DNA of 64,000 nt from assembly GCA_022578605.1 (NCBI GenBank), contig MU394058.1:186001-250000 (forward strand), in the 5' to 3' direction. The DNA comes from Camillea tinctor (taxonomy: Eukaryota > Ascomycota > Sordariomycetes > Xylariales > Xylariaceae). A program made the translations under genes and the position numbers. Below are positions 10,312 to 23,644 of this stretch, in pieces (positions within the stretch are counted from its first letter, which is position 1; every line of letters begins with the position of its first letter). The notes under the pieces were generated by a model. It did no database searches. It was given only the letters and a program-made list of their open reading frames with translations, and had not been told where the DNA came from.

Positions 10312-13289
10312 TCACAACCCAAGCTAAGCTAAGAGCAGTGCGCTGGTTATAGCGATATGCAGCTATACATATTAAATTCATCAAATTCCCGAGGAATACC
10401 TACCTAGGTACAGATACAATAACTACACCATTATGCCTAAGTACCTAATCAAGTAGTGTACATAATATAGGAAATCATGATTGATTATTCTGTGCGGTCG
10501 TGCGTACGTGCGTGCGTGTGTGTGTGTATAATGCGCATGTATGTGCTATACCTATAAGCATGTGGCAGTGATGTGGTGATCTACACTATACGATATGCCC
10601 TATGTACTTATGTGTAGGCCTTCCCGTGACAACGAATGAATATGTAGGTAAGTGGGTTTTTTTTTATCAAGATCAGATAGACTACATCTGGAAACGGTTC
10701 AGGGTCCTGAATTTTGGAGAACATATATAGCAAAAGTCTTTTAGCTAAACCTGTATCAATTCGTTGAAACAACCTAATCCTACGAGCAAAGAATCCTAGG
10801 ATGTATATATATATAGGTTATACATATATGGGGATGAGGATTGAACCTGTTAAGTATACACAACAAGAATGGCACTAAAGGTTAGGTCTGGTATATAGTT
10901 CTAACGTATTCGGTTTTTCGTTGATCGTGATTCGTGGTTAGAATAATGATTGCCTATTCATCCCAGTTTCGATAGTCTATTACCATTATTAATGCTAATC
11001 TCAAAACCCCCTTTTCCATCCTGCACACAAGTACAATTTTTCCATGTGAGTTTGATTATGAACATTGGATGTATATAGGTCGTGTAAGAGAAACAGTATT
11101 CCTTTAGTTAGTCATATTTTACTACTACAACTATGGTTTCTCAATTCTACCTAACCTTACGCAGTTCGACTCTTTTCTTTTCTTTTTCCCATCCGAAAGT
11201 GGAGACGTGCCGTTGAAAGAGAGTGACATTGAAACAAATGCCGGTGTTGTCAGAAAAAAAAAGGCCCATTATAGAAGCTTCGTAGAACAACTGGAGAAAG
11301 GGTTTATGGCGGATAGAAATGGAGTCGGTCGTTGGTCGTTACACAGGATGGGTCCCCCTGAGGCTGCACGCAAGTCTTCTTGAGCAATTCTTGCAGAGAT
11401 TCAGCCCGGGTTCAGATCTCAATCCACCTTTTGGAGGCTGAAGCGAAAGTGTCCACCCAAGGTCACACAAAAGAACCCATGGCAATGGTCATGGAGTAGA
11501 TCGACTTCAAGGTCCCTCCTGCGACGAGACAAAAATGTCCCCACCATTCTAGGTCCGGTCAGGTTTAGACCATTTGGTAGGCATGTTTAGTGTACTATAT
11601 TCTATCAATTTTTATTTTCTAAGATAGGCCAACCTGTGGAAAAGGGGGGCCCACATCCATCATCTATCGTGTAAGTGTGTATAAACAGGAGAGGGAGGAT
11701 GAGACAAAAGAATGCGAATTCGTTGCTTGCTTGTAGAGTTGCCCTGAATCCCTCTCTGTCTACAACAAGGACCTACCTGACCTGAACTGACCTGAAGAAC
11801 TTACATTAGTGTAATCATACAAAATTCTTTTATAACTTCTTTTTTTCTTTTACAAATATATATATATTTCGCATGCAGCAAAACAGCAATGCATTATCCC
11901 ATGTTTTGACAACGACAACACGATAGGCTCATGCGTTCCGCACGGCAGCCGAGAAGGATTGTCGGTTTGGAAACAAGAAAAGAACTGCTTTAGGTAGACG
12001 CTCAGTTGGTAGACCTAGACGATGCCTAATCCTTCGCTGTACTTTGTGCTTGCTGGCATTTATTCCTAAACAACTACCGCCTTTAATTCCCGTCATAGCC
12101 TACGTGTTAGTGGGATCCGCGCCCAAGCTAGAGGGAGCATGAACTTTACAGCTGAGAAACTAGTAAGACAACAGGGGGAGCTATTCTCACTCTCTTCCCC
12201 CAGGTTACAAAATAGAACAAAGTAAAAATAAATAAATAATGGTAAGTTTTAGGCAGACATATTCCAGTGTAGGTACGCTTTGTAGAGAGTGCTGTTATTT
12301 TCTCTCGAGTCGAGTCGAGTACGAGTAAATAGTATGAAAGAACTACCTTGGCGTATACTAAGGGGGTTTAGTCACTATTTCCAGACCAAGCTAGGGTACG
12401 TCTGGACTGTTTGGGGGTTGTTTCGCTTGACTCGCGGATCCAAGCTTCTTTGTCGAATTCATTAGTCGACAGGTGCCTTAGACCACCGACTTGACGTTTA
12501 GAAGCGTGTCCACTCCTCACAGGGTCTTCATACTGTGAGCCTATCGGTTGACATCTCGCTGTCCGTGAAGACATCACCCTAGTTGAGCGCGGAACAAGCT
12601 ATTGGATAGGATGACTGACTGGTGAAAGGCTTGTTACGGTGAACCCTTTATACGCAAATCCTAAGTTGTAGATCCTTGTTGTCGATGAACCTGTCCGAGG
12701 AAATCCCACTACATACCTCCTCATTTCGCGGTTCGGGATATGATGCTGCCCGCATGTCTTTCGAAGCATCAATTACCAATGTTTTATTCCCTTTCTCTCC
12801 TCTTTGGGGAGACCATTTTGTCTTGAACTTAGACTTTTCGTTACTATACACACACTCCTCTATTTTCTCTCCTTTTCATATAGTCTCTTATTCTCTCCAA
12901 TCCTTAACACCTATAATTAAAAAAAAAAATTTGTTTCTTAGGCTAGTAGTAAACCTTGGTTGATGCTAAAGTAACATGAGTCGAATTTTAGTGACCTAGA
13001 TTAGTAACGATCACGGGAGTGGTCGGTCAGGGTTTACGGATTCCAATGACTACGCAAAATTGGCACCAATGCATAGGAACTACCTCCTGTTAACGTACAT
13101 GGTCTGTTCATGGGGTCAGCAGATTTTACTTCTAAGGGTTTTCGAGGGCCTTACATGAAACGCCACGATTTGGCATATCAGCATTGGATAATAGAAACAT
13201 GGTGACTGCGAGATCGCACTAGACGATCATGCATGGCAACCTGACGTTGAAGACTTCTCTTTTTTATTTTATTTTATTTTAATTTATTG

Positions 13290-13322
13290 TGTGCGTGCGT
13301 GCGTGCGTGCGTGTGTGTGTGT
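13290..13322. repeat. GTGC/GT microsatellite
   Basis: A run of GTGC units passing into GT dinucleotides. It is preceded by a TTTTA pentamer tract at about 13261-13283. Confidence 0.9.
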
Positions 13323-16300
13323 CCCTGTGGTGTTCAAGCTTTTGCTTTGCTTTGACTTCCTGGGGAACATAGCCCGCTCGAGTCGCGCAGGGCGGTTATA
13401 ATTCCACGAGCATGATCCTTCAAGCTGCTAAAATCAGCAAACTCGCCACCATTCCGACAACCGCAAGAATTAATTCTCCCAAGATGGTTGGAAATATGAT
13501 TGCACAGAGTTTCATGAGCCCCAAACAAGCAAAAGTTGTCGAGTAGTCTCATACTATAAACCTAGGTAGATAGCTGGGAAAGGTTGCGTCGCACTCGAGA
13601 AAAATTATGTTTGGCAGGTTATCCCTGAATCGGATAACTGAAAGCATCCCGATCGGAAAAGGCACTCATTTTTCATAAAGCACATCCCAACCTTGCTTTC
13701 TTACTGCGACCCTCTATCCAATAGCAGTGTGCGACAGAGGACATACGTGTGAGTGTGAGTGTCAACGAGAGAAAATATGAGTAGGTATATAGAACATGTG
13801 CATGTGTATCTACTCTACCTAGTAGCTTTACCTGAAAGCGATAAATACATAGACATACGGTGTAAGGACAAAGCAGCGCATTCGGGATATATGCGCCGAG
13901 TGTATAGAGATATCTAATTGGGCCATTGGTTTTTTGCTGTAGTGAAATATTACGATATTCCATCACATGATTGTAGGTACTGGCACAACCGTCGCATTCG
14001 ACCGTCACTATCCCTGGTAGCATGGGCAGCATGGGAAGCATGGGATGGCTGGCGTGGGATGATGGTTTGTAGTTTTACACCATGGTTCATGGATCATCGT
14101 CAATGGATGATGTGGCCAGGCCGAATTCCAAGTTTCAACGGCTATTAATGGCGGCAGAGCACCCAAGTAGTGAAACAGTGAAAAATAACATACAAAAAAA
14201 AAGATATAATGAAAATTAAAAGAATGAGATGGTTGACAATATAAACATACCCTAGAGACGAAAGAAAGAAGGAATAAAGAAAGAGAGAAAAAAGAAGGAT
14301 ATATAAGACGATATACTAAAAAAGCAAATCCGATCAAATCGGCTGATGAATAGAATAGAATGGAACAGAAAATACTTTGCTCGTAAGAAACCCAATCACT
14401 TCAAATCTCTTCTTCAAGAGTGTAGGATAATAATAGACTGCTGATGACGATGGTCGCATGTTTAGGGCGGCAATGCGAATTCCGTACTACTTTGCTTTGC
14501 TACTTTGCGTTATAAAAAAAAAGATGATATTAGTCTAATGGGTAAAGCAATGGAGGGATGGATTGTTCACCACCAGTTTGTACACATAGACTCCAAGTCT
14601 GTATAATTAAAAACATGCTGTTGAATTTTTTGAATTTTTCCCCTCATTTCTTCAGCAACAGTTTAAGTTGATATTGTAAATATAAATATATATAAATATA
14701 AACATAACCCGAAACTTCAGATGCTCAACTCAAAATAGAGATGGTTTGAGGCTGGCGAGCTTTGTGATGGGTACCTAGGTACTAGGTTAGGTATGTCCAG
14801 GTAAGGTATTTGCCCCTCTTTCTCTCTCCGTGTACAACTAGTGTAGATATACCCAGCCACTTGATCGCATCCATGAGCTACCTGAGCGTCATTAGTGTAA
14901 ATTTAGCAAGGCTGCGTGTACTACCTACGTATCTACGTACCATGTATGTATGTACATAGGTAGTGATATATGTGTTTGCGTGCGCGCGCCTTGCGCCATT
15001 GAATATACCTACATCCGTACTTCCAGTACATCCTTATGTACGTAGGTACGTAGGCACATAGGTACATATGTGTGTACCTGCCTAGACATTCTACACTAAC
15101 ATACATATATGCAGTATATAGCAGTACCTGACCCCCGTATCTACGTAAACTACGTAGCTCATACCAAGGTACCCTGGGTATATACAACTTTTGCAGGAGT
15201 ACATAGTACCTACATGAGGTAAGTAAGTTTCCTAATATGGTTAGTCAAATAGCTGTCTAAGCCTGGTGCTTCAATTCATTAGGTATGTAATTCATATAAC
15301 AATTACATCCTATTATCGTGAAATATACGGTGCCTGTTAGACTGGAACAAAAATTGAAACTTTTTTTTTGAAATGGTAAAACGTGGCGGTATCTGTACAT
15401 TGTCTTCCTACCCTGACTCTTGACTTAGAGACCCCGACTCGCGATTGAATTATCGAATTTGGTGATCGTGGGATTTATTATTATTTTTTTTCTTTTCTCT
15501 CTCGCTTCCCTCATTATTTCCATCTTTCCCGCGTCTTTCCACCTTTTTCATCCCTCTTTCTTTCATCTTTCTCTTCCCACTTTCCACTCGTCTCAAGATA
15601 TCCTCACTCTTACTTCTCTTTTAGCCAAGAGGAAGATAGTTTATCGGTCTCCTCATAAAAGAGAGTTATCAGAATCACCACTAATTTGCACTGAGTTGTC
15701 GGGAATAAGAATCGCGACTACATAACTTAATCATCTGTACCCACGTGCAGCTATCTCTTTTTTTTTTATCAAGAGAGGGGCGGATCTTTTTTTGTGGCAC
15801 GGCACGGTTTGGTGGATATCTTAAGTTTGTGTGTGGTGAGTTCCCTAACCTTTTTTTTTTTCCACTTTCCTTTCGTCCACGTCCACGACCTTACTTGTTT
15901 CGACCATCCCTTTTTTTTTTCCTTCTATTTTTCTTCTGGCGTGTATCCCTACCAGAAAGTCAACTCATCATTCCCCACTTTTACTATTCACTAGCATCCC
16001 GGAACACTGCACGAGGATTTGGCACTGTACATTGAATACCATACAAGTACGGTATCATCTGAAGGTACCACCGGAAATACAAGCCCACTTGGCTCGTACA
16101 ATCAGTCACCTTTCTTTTTTTTTCTTTTTTTTTAACCTACCCCCGGTCCCCACCCTTTTCCTTTTTACCCTTTTTATCTCTTATTTTATTATTTTTCCCT
16201 TTTCCCTTTTCTCCCTCCTTGACACCACATACATTACAACCCACCCACTCTAGCTTGACTTGCATTTCGCCTGCATCAACATCTTGACGACTCACCGTCA

Positions 16301-17313
16301 TCCACCCACCATCATCCACTTTGCCCACTGCCAGCTTCGTTAAGGTCCACTACCCACCACCGATTAAACGGTTCTTGTCGGCACTCGTTCCACTTTTTTT
16401 CGACTTGGGGATGTGCATTTGTACCTGAACTTGGATCATTTATTATTATTATTTTTTATCTGACAAGGGCCCAACCGACATAGGAACAAATCGACCGACA
16501 AGGAAAGAAAAAAAAAGAAAAAGAAAAGAAAAAAAAAAAAAACTCTTCTCCTTCCATAACACAGACATAACACGACCCACCCTTGCTTTTAAACCAAAAA
16601 AGGGCAAAGCTTCTTTTTTTTTTTTTTAAACCAAAAAAAAAAATTGACTGATTCAATTGCAATAAGAAGCCTCCCACACCGCACACCCTCGAGCAACGGG
16701 ACCCAAATTCTCCACTTTACAAACACCTTGCTTGACCTTTTGGACCCCATCAGTCCCATCCTCTCTACTGCCGGCGTTGGAGCCTCACGAACTACTTTTG
16801 TCCACCAGCTCCATTCAATCCCCAATTCTTTACCCCAAAACCACGTTCCCCTCATCAACATTATTTTCCCTTTGCCCGTCTTTTTGGGCCCTATCGTCAG
16901 CCTTGTCGTCGTCAACCACATACACCTCGGACTGGCGAGAGCATCTTTACCATCACCGTCGGGTAATAGTCGCGGAGGATTTTTTTTTCACTTTGGGCCA
17001 TCCTGACCTTTCGGTTCTTCGCTTCAACAAGAAACCAAACCAAACCAAAACCAAAAAATAGCAGCAGATATTCGACAACGCGTCGTTTCGTTGTTACCCC
17101 TCTTGTCTCCATCTCTCTAGTACAGCGCCCGCATCGTTGCAAGTGCTGCGCGTTTCTCTGAATCAATTTCAATTTCCTCCTCCACCACACATACACATAC
17201 CCGAACAAAGACAGCGACGCCAGCAGTCGTAACCAGTTTACCAGGTTGTTCTATCTAGGCAATTCCTGGTTTTTCTCGTCTGCTATTACCTGTCGCGCTT
17301 CTCTTAGCGGGAT

Positions 17314-20311
17314 ATGAGCAACGTCCCTTCAAGCCAACCTCCATACTCGTCTCATACCGTAGGCACATCAATCTCTGGATACCCGTCACCTTCGGCCATC
17401 TCGCCTAATCACTTACAGGGCTCTTCGATCAACCACACTCTGCCTCCTTTGCAGCAGCAGCAAACCCATCCTACAATGCAGTCTGTCTACGGAAGTCACC
17501 CTCACACGCCGAGGACGACTCCAGGTACCCCCAATACTCCCCAGCCACCCAACGCCATGAGCAGTTACCCACCTCCCAACGCAGGTCATGGCCGTGGTTC
17601 CTACGGTATGATGCCTAATCAGTACCAAAACCCTCAGCAAGCCTACCCAACTACCACCTCCATGATGCCCCAGACTTCGGTTGCTGCTTCTCATCCCCAG
17701 CCCATCGCGCCCGCCCCTGCAGCGCGCCCTCCAGTTCTGCGTCCCATGCCGGCTGGTGGAGTTATGCCGCAATCGGGCCTGCCCTCTCCCTATGCTGGGA
17801 GCCCCATGATGGCTCACCAGCAGTCTCTGCTCCAGGACAACGACCAGCCCACCCACGTGGTTGGGTCTCAGGGGCGCCGTGGTATACTCCCGAGTGCTCC
17901 TGGTAGGCCTGCGGCCCCCACAGGCAGCGGTGCCTCCAAGAACACAGTCATCCCGCAGAAGGATGCAGACGGGAAGTTTCCTTGCCCCCATTGTACTAAG
18001 ACTTACCTCCACGCGAAGCACCTGAAGCGCCACCTCCTCCGCCGTAAGCTTGTTTCCCCTCGACCCCTCGTTGAGCACGCTAACTTGACTACCAGACACC
18101 GGCGACCGCCCATACATGTGCGTGTTGTGCCGCGATACGTTTTCGCGAAGTGATATCCTCAAGCGTCACTTCCAGAAGTGCTCGATCCGTCGAGGAAACC
18201 CCACTGGGGCGAGTCATTTGTCTCACCCCCAGGCTCACGTTAAGAAGCAGCAGAATGCTCAGAAGGCTAACGAAGGAGACATGAATCACATGAATGGCAT
18301 GAACGGCATGCCCAGTGACGGTGTTGTCCATCCATTCGGTATGGTCCAGATCCAAGATGGTATGGGAAACATGGCCAACGACCAGAACCAGCTCTCTAGA
18401 TCAAGCAGCATGAGTCGGATGGACGACGCCAGCCGGGATCGCAGAAACATGACGGGCGGCTACAACGGCGAAGTCCCAAACTCGATGTCCTCCAACATCA
18501 ACCCTCAGTTGGCCAATTTCAATCTGCCTCCGGGTCAGAACGGCATGCCTATGTACGGAGCTTCGGGCTCAAATCAACAATCTGGCCTTGACTGGTCCCA
18601 GATGTTTCCTCAGCCTGGTGCGCAACATACCTACACCAATACGTTCCCTCCTAATGATGGACAGAATCAGACCGCAATCAAAACCGAGCCTAACCTCACT
18701 TCGGAGAGACCCAATGGCATGCCCGGCACCGACCCGACCGACGGCCACGATCGATCGCTATTTTTCTCTAACTGGGAACCGCAGACGTCGATACAGAACT
18801 CTTACCAGCAGCTTTCCGCACAGATACTCGACTTCTTCCACCCTCCTGGCACCGTCGTGACCGACCAAACCGCCGGCATTAACCACTTCTTTCAACCCGA
18901 AAACATTAAAGATTTTCTTGCATCATACACGCATTTTCATTTACATTTTTCTTTTCTACATATTCCTACGTTCCGCATCATGGATGCCTATACGGGTCTA
19001 ACTGCGGCCATGTGCTGCATCGGTGCTTGTTATAATAACCGTATCGATCCTTCTCTCGTCCGTGAGGTAACAGACTTTCTGAACACAGCTATTGAGCGCG
19101 ACTGTAATCTTTCTGGAAGCCCGGTGCCTTTTAAAATCGATGATGGCAAAGATAGAAGAGGCATTGAAAAACTCCAAGCTTTAATTTTAATGACGTGCCT
19201 ATTGATCTGGAACGGTACTCCGATTCAACGCGAGACAGCTCGGCGGACTTTTCCTACTGTTGCATCTATCGCACGAAGTTCTGATCTTTTACAAGTTAAA
19301 GGCGACTCATTTCTTTACAGCTTTCTCCATCAACCGGGTCTCTCCCTGCAAACCTTGAGCTCGACTCCTTTCGACTGGGCTGCTTGGGTTGCGCAGGAGA
19401 CACGAATAAGGCTTATGTACATGGTTTACCTTACTGATGTTGCGCGGTGCCTCTATTTCAACTGCGATCCTCTATTTGACGCCTCTGAAGTGCGAATTCC
19501 GTTGCCAGCCGACGATGCTGCATGGGAAGCTCGCACTGGAGAAGTGTGTGCTCAAGCATTAAATCTCTATGGCTCGGATGCTGTCAAGGCTACGAATCCA
19601 GACGGCTCTCAGCGTAGCAAGCAGCCTGAGTTACACCTTGTCTTAACGGCTATGCTTCACGGGTTCATTCAGATCCAACCGGGGACTACTAATCTACATG
19701 GGAAGTTTATTCTTATTCACGCTTTGCTGGCTCAGATCAAATGGGCTCTGACCCATGGCAATTTACCACCGATTGATGGCTCCATGACCCCTCTTCGTCA
19801 GAATGATTGGATCATCCCAGGTTCAGAGCCCGGAAGTGGCTATGCTAGTGCCAATAACAGCGGAAGAGCAACTCCTGTTTCTGGGAGCCAAGTCATCTCA
19901 CCCCAAGCCTACAAAAGCATATGTACAGCACTTGACAAGTGGAAGTCTTACTGGGACATGGATATGGCGATTCAATTTCCACCTTCTGTTTCTAATCCTC
20001 GGCGATATGGCTTTTCGCGCGACGGCACACATTTTTATTGGCTCGCGAAGTGGATGCTTACGAATACTGGACCTAACGATTTACAAGCATCGCCGGATCA
20101 ACGGTTCACGCAAGTTATCCAGCTACTCAAATCTGGGAAACCATTGGTCCAGTCGGATGGAGCTTCTCGGGGCGAGGAGCTCGGATCGGTTGGCGAGATT
20201 GATAATGATTACGGAGTTGCCAATCTCACGCTCGATATGACCAGACTGTTTAAGCCTATGCCACTGGTTGTGGAGTCATCCGTTATGTCCGCCGTCAAGA
20301 CAGAAATATGA
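17314..20311 (+). CDS. C2H2 zinc-finger transcription factor with fungal-specific regulatory domain
   Basis: Probably a nuclear DNA-binding regulator. It has two exons, 17314-18043 and 18096-20311, with a 52-nt intron (GTAAGC donor, CTAAC branch at 18080-18084, CCAG acceptor). The product is 981 residues. Residues 1-215 are disordered and rich in Pro, Gln and Ser. Two fingers follow at about 224-275. The first is classical C2H2 (FPCPHCTKTYLHAKHLKRH). The intron falls exactly in the HTGDRPY linker. The second, YMCVLCRDTF...LKRHFQKC, has Cys in place of the last His. After a Gln/Asn/Met-rich linker, the second half (from about residue 490) resembles the fungal_trans domain (FLASYTHFHLHFSFLHIPTF, then LIWNG and TRIRLMYMVYL). 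Fingers plus fungal_trans are known from regulators of the Klf1/AmdX type; the exact orthologue is not assigned. Codons in the fungal_trans half are visibly richer in A/T endings than in the first half. Confidence 0.9.
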
Positions 20312-22668
20312 GGTTGGTGTTGATCCACCAACTCTTAGCCGTGCACTCTTCACCAAGCATTCGTGGCGTTCTTGATTTTGGTTTCCTTTTCTCTGGCCTC
20401 TATGACACAAAAAAAAAAGTTCCCGCTTCCTTTAACCCTGCATCGGATCAGCATGATGGTGGCGAGTTTGTGCTTTGCATTTTCCGGATCGGTTTGCGAC
20501 AATTAGACTAGCTGTGGCTTTTTCGCATTTAGACACGACGAATTAGATTCTGGTCGGCTTAGGGGGACGGGTTCATTACCCTTGGAGGTGATCACGATGT
20601 TTCACGTCTATGCTAGCTGACAACCAATTCTTCTGGGCGGTCCTATTCATTTGATACGCATTCTTCATAAAAGAGGAGCATTGAGCAAAGTGGTGGGGGG
20701 TTTGGGGGGGGCGAACCATGAGCATTGTTATTTTTTTCTTTGCACGTTTATGGGATGACATTAGGTATCTTAGATCCACAGAACCAGATAAAGTATATGA
20801 TTTCTATTGTTTGCTGAAAGACTTTGATCCCATGACCCAACGTGTTGTGCATGGATGATTTCACTTGTGCTACTTGTACTTGGATATTCTGGCCATAACA
20901 AATGCAAACCTCAGCAATAATTATGTAAGGATGATCACAAGTGATTCAAACCTGCCGTTGGCCCCTTGCCCCCACACCACATAGACTTAAGAGATTAAGT
21001 GGTTCCAATGGACATCTTCCAGAGAATATCACTGACATACTTAGACCTATACTTCATGTACAATGGCATAACCTACATCTCGATCATTAACATGTAGGAT
21101 AAGCGTAAGTGGTCGTATTAGTAAAGTATGGTTGCCTCTCCAGCTCTCTTCTCTGTTTTCTTCTCTTAAGGGAGGGGAGCGAAAAGGAGGGGGAGGGGGC
21201 TAACTGGGAGAAAAACGAGGCAACTGATGCAAGGGATTTATTTGTATGGTCTCCTGTAATTAGGGTTTGGATTGGACACCATTTTTTGGTCACTTTCTAC
21301 ATGCCCTTTCTCTTCCATTCTTTTCCTCTCTAGTCTTCGAAACACAGCATTTAAGAGAGGAAAGGGAGGAGGGAAAAAAAAAAAGGAAAAAAAAAGGGAA
21401 AAAAAAGGAAAAAAAAAAGAAGCAAAACCTAAATAATGATAAGACGGAAAAGGGCAAAAAGTCAAATAGTGACTAGTCACTTCTGATTACGAAAGTTTGT
21501 ACTGTGCTCATTGGTCGGGGAGAGAGAGAATGATAAGTTGTTCGATGTAAGGCGGTAATATTTGTGTATAGGTTAGTATATGTGTATATGTGTAGGTGGT
21601 GTAATCGTGCCTCGGTATTGACTTTGACACTAATGAAAGCAGTGGCGAGCCGAGGGGAGGCAACAATATGTGTTGTTGTTGTTTGCTTTTATCAAGGGAA
21701 ACGTAGCGCGGGGGCACGAGGGGAAGATTCAAGTAAGAAATATTGGAATAGAGGGAGAGAGAATAAAAGAGAGAAAAGATCATATTAACAAAAGAAGTGT
21801 AAGTTGATATATGTAAAGTACCCTCCATATGACATAGCTTTGAAAAGGGGTTGAGTTTTGGTTTCTGATTGATAGTTTGAGCTATTTTTTTTTTTTTTTT
21901 TTTTTTTGTATAGCTGTACACATGTTAAATGTATTTAACCAACTATATAGATGACACGACCTTAGCAAGGACATAAATTAACCTAACTTTTGATGTCCAA
22001 CGTGGCGGCGTTGTTGACTTATATTCTAGCTGAGTTTACGGATTACATCAGTCAAGTATCCGCTTCAGCCGGGTATCCCACTCTATTTTCTTCCCCCGTT
22101 GTTAATCTCGAGTCTTATATAAGAAAACAAAAAGAAGAAATATTATTATTAGTGGCACCGGAAGGTTTCGGAAAGTCGATGCTCTGTTCTTCTCTTTTTC
22201 TTCCTCGGCTGACGGTTACACGTAAGCTCTTTGTTGTACGTCCTCCTTCTCATCGTTTTCATCATCATGATTAAGTTAAACTGGGATAACAAATCCCGAG
22301 CGCGTGGCTGGCTGTCCTGGTTATGGGTACAAAGCTTCGGTCAGGGGTTCATCGTGGTCTAAACCCACCCCGTTGCCCTCGGATGTCGTACATTTTAGGG
22401 AGAAGGGATAAGACACTAAAACTAGACGTCTAGATGGGTTGCGGTTACACGGGGATTCCAGAACTGAAGAGGCGTTGGCGGGAAAAGCGTTGAGCACGTA
22501 GCTTGATAGTTCTAGACGCTTGTATGTAGGTTATGTGTTATACGTATTTGTATACGTATACATACGCCTTACATTATCACTTCCTTCTTTCTCAACCACA
22601 TTCTCTTATTTTTGTTTATTCGTGTTTCTTTTTTCCTTTTCTTAATCCTAAGTCACTAAAACCAAACA

Positions 22669-22699
<31 letters not shown>

Positions 22700-22950
22700 C
22701 CCGTCCAGTTATGTATTCCCCCACCTATCCGTGCGCGGAATCCTTTTTTCTTTTTCTTTCTTTTTTTTTTTTTACCCACTTCGTTCGGTCTACCAAAGTC
22801 CATATTTTTGTGTATGTAAGAGAGGGTGTGTGTCTGTGTGTATAATATGTATGCTTTGGCGAACCGACCCTCTCTCTCCGCTTGTCTCACCCCACCCCCA
22901 TATAAACTAACGTCTAAGGGTCTAAAAAAGGGGGGGAAGAGGGGCGTGGT
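20312..22950. other. Intergenic, 3' flank of the C2H2 gene
   Basis: 2.6 kb with no firm gene. It contains purine-rich, low-complexity stretches (for example 21355-21425), a T23 run near 21885-21907 and a (CATA)n tract at 22667-22698. A 94-codon frame at 21990-22274 carries a weak nucleotide-binding-like motif (see findings). G-runs at 20693-20710 and 21170-21200 are notable. Confidence 0.5.
22667..22698. repeat. (CATA)n microsatellite
   Basis: Eight tandem CATA units. Confidence 0.95.
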
Positions 22951-23644
22951 TTACCGGCGCTCACTCCTCTCGATTGTCGTAATTCTGGGACCTAGGTTCT
23001 TAAGGGCCGCCTTCTCCTCCTCCGATGCCTTGAAGTATGTCTCCTCGGCCCGGTCCGAGAGTTGCAGACCGATGACACCCCAGGCCAGCAGGCCCACGCC
23101 GACACCTAGCCGCATACGCGGCGATAAGTTGCGGAAGGATCTGTTTTATTTCCGGGGAAAAGGAGGAGAAGAGAAAGGAATTGTTAGTCAACCACTCTTT
23201 TTTTTTTAATTCTAATTCTTTTTTTTCTTTTCGTGAAGCCTTACAGTGCATTGGATTATTAAATCACACTGAGGGGTATAAGTATGTTGTCAAGGGGGCA
23301 TGGGGGTAGGGACATGTATAAACTCTTTTCTTCTTTTTTATTTTCTTTTTCTTTTTTTTATTCATTATTATTTCAATTTCTTTTTTTTTCTTTTTGACCC
23401 TAGATTGAAACTATCTTTTTCCTCTTCTAATGTGATTTGAGGGGGTATGTTGGGCAGTCATGTATATGCGTATGTGTATGTATGTAGGGTAGGTTTTAGG
23501 TAAGTGATAGGAAAAGGGTCAAGCGAAGTTATACGATGAATAATAAGGACCGTTAAACAAAAAGTTTAGGGTGAAGTAAAGCAAAGCAAAGCAAAGCAAA
23601 GCAGAAGCAAAAGCAAGGGTGTTAGCTTACTGAAGCAGTGACAT
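22951..23644 (-). CDS. Small single-pass membrane protein, 67 aa, conserved-looking fungal type
   Basis: Found by joining exon 1 (23644-23631, 14 nt, MSLLQ start) to exon 2 (23140-22951) across a 489-nt intron with a GTAAGC donor and AACAG acceptor. The join restores SFRNLSPRMRLGVGVGLLAW and the frame stays open to TAA. The 67-residue product has a basic N-terminus (RNLSPRMR), one hydrophobic helix at about 15-31 (LGVGVGLLAWGVIGLQL) and a charged C-terminus with SDRAEE and SEEEKAAL. This layout resembles small fungal mitochondrial inner-membrane proteins of unknown role; I do not recognise a named family. The gene would be missed by ORF-length filters. Coding quality and splice signals are good; function is open. 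Confidence 0.75.
23578..23602. repeat. (GCAAA)n tandem repeat within the intron of the 67-aa gene
   Basis: Five or so GCAAA units, then imperfect GCAGAA/GCAAAA copies. It lies just inside the donor end of the 489-nt intron. Confidence 0.85.

Larger units (their letters stand above)
9207..17313. other. Gene-poor region, right part, ending in the leader of the C2H2 regulator
   Basis: About 8.1 kb without a recognisable protein gene. Visible items are a nested inverted repeat at 10264-10311, GT/GTGC repeats at 13290-13322, palindromic CCTAGG words (10401-10410, 14771 region) and many T-tracts. From about 15460 to 17313 the plus strand becomes strongly pyrimidine-rich (repeated TTTCTT and CCACC runs), which fits the promoter and long 5' leader of the downstream transcription factor. 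Small upstream open frames there (for example 15745-16035 and 16644-17006) may be uORFs if the transcript starts this far out. Confidence 0.5.

Noticed and set aside
17413..18162. Long antisense frame opposite the C2H2 regulator
   Set aside because: It mirrors the GC-rich coding strand, has no domain and crosses the zinc-finger intron.
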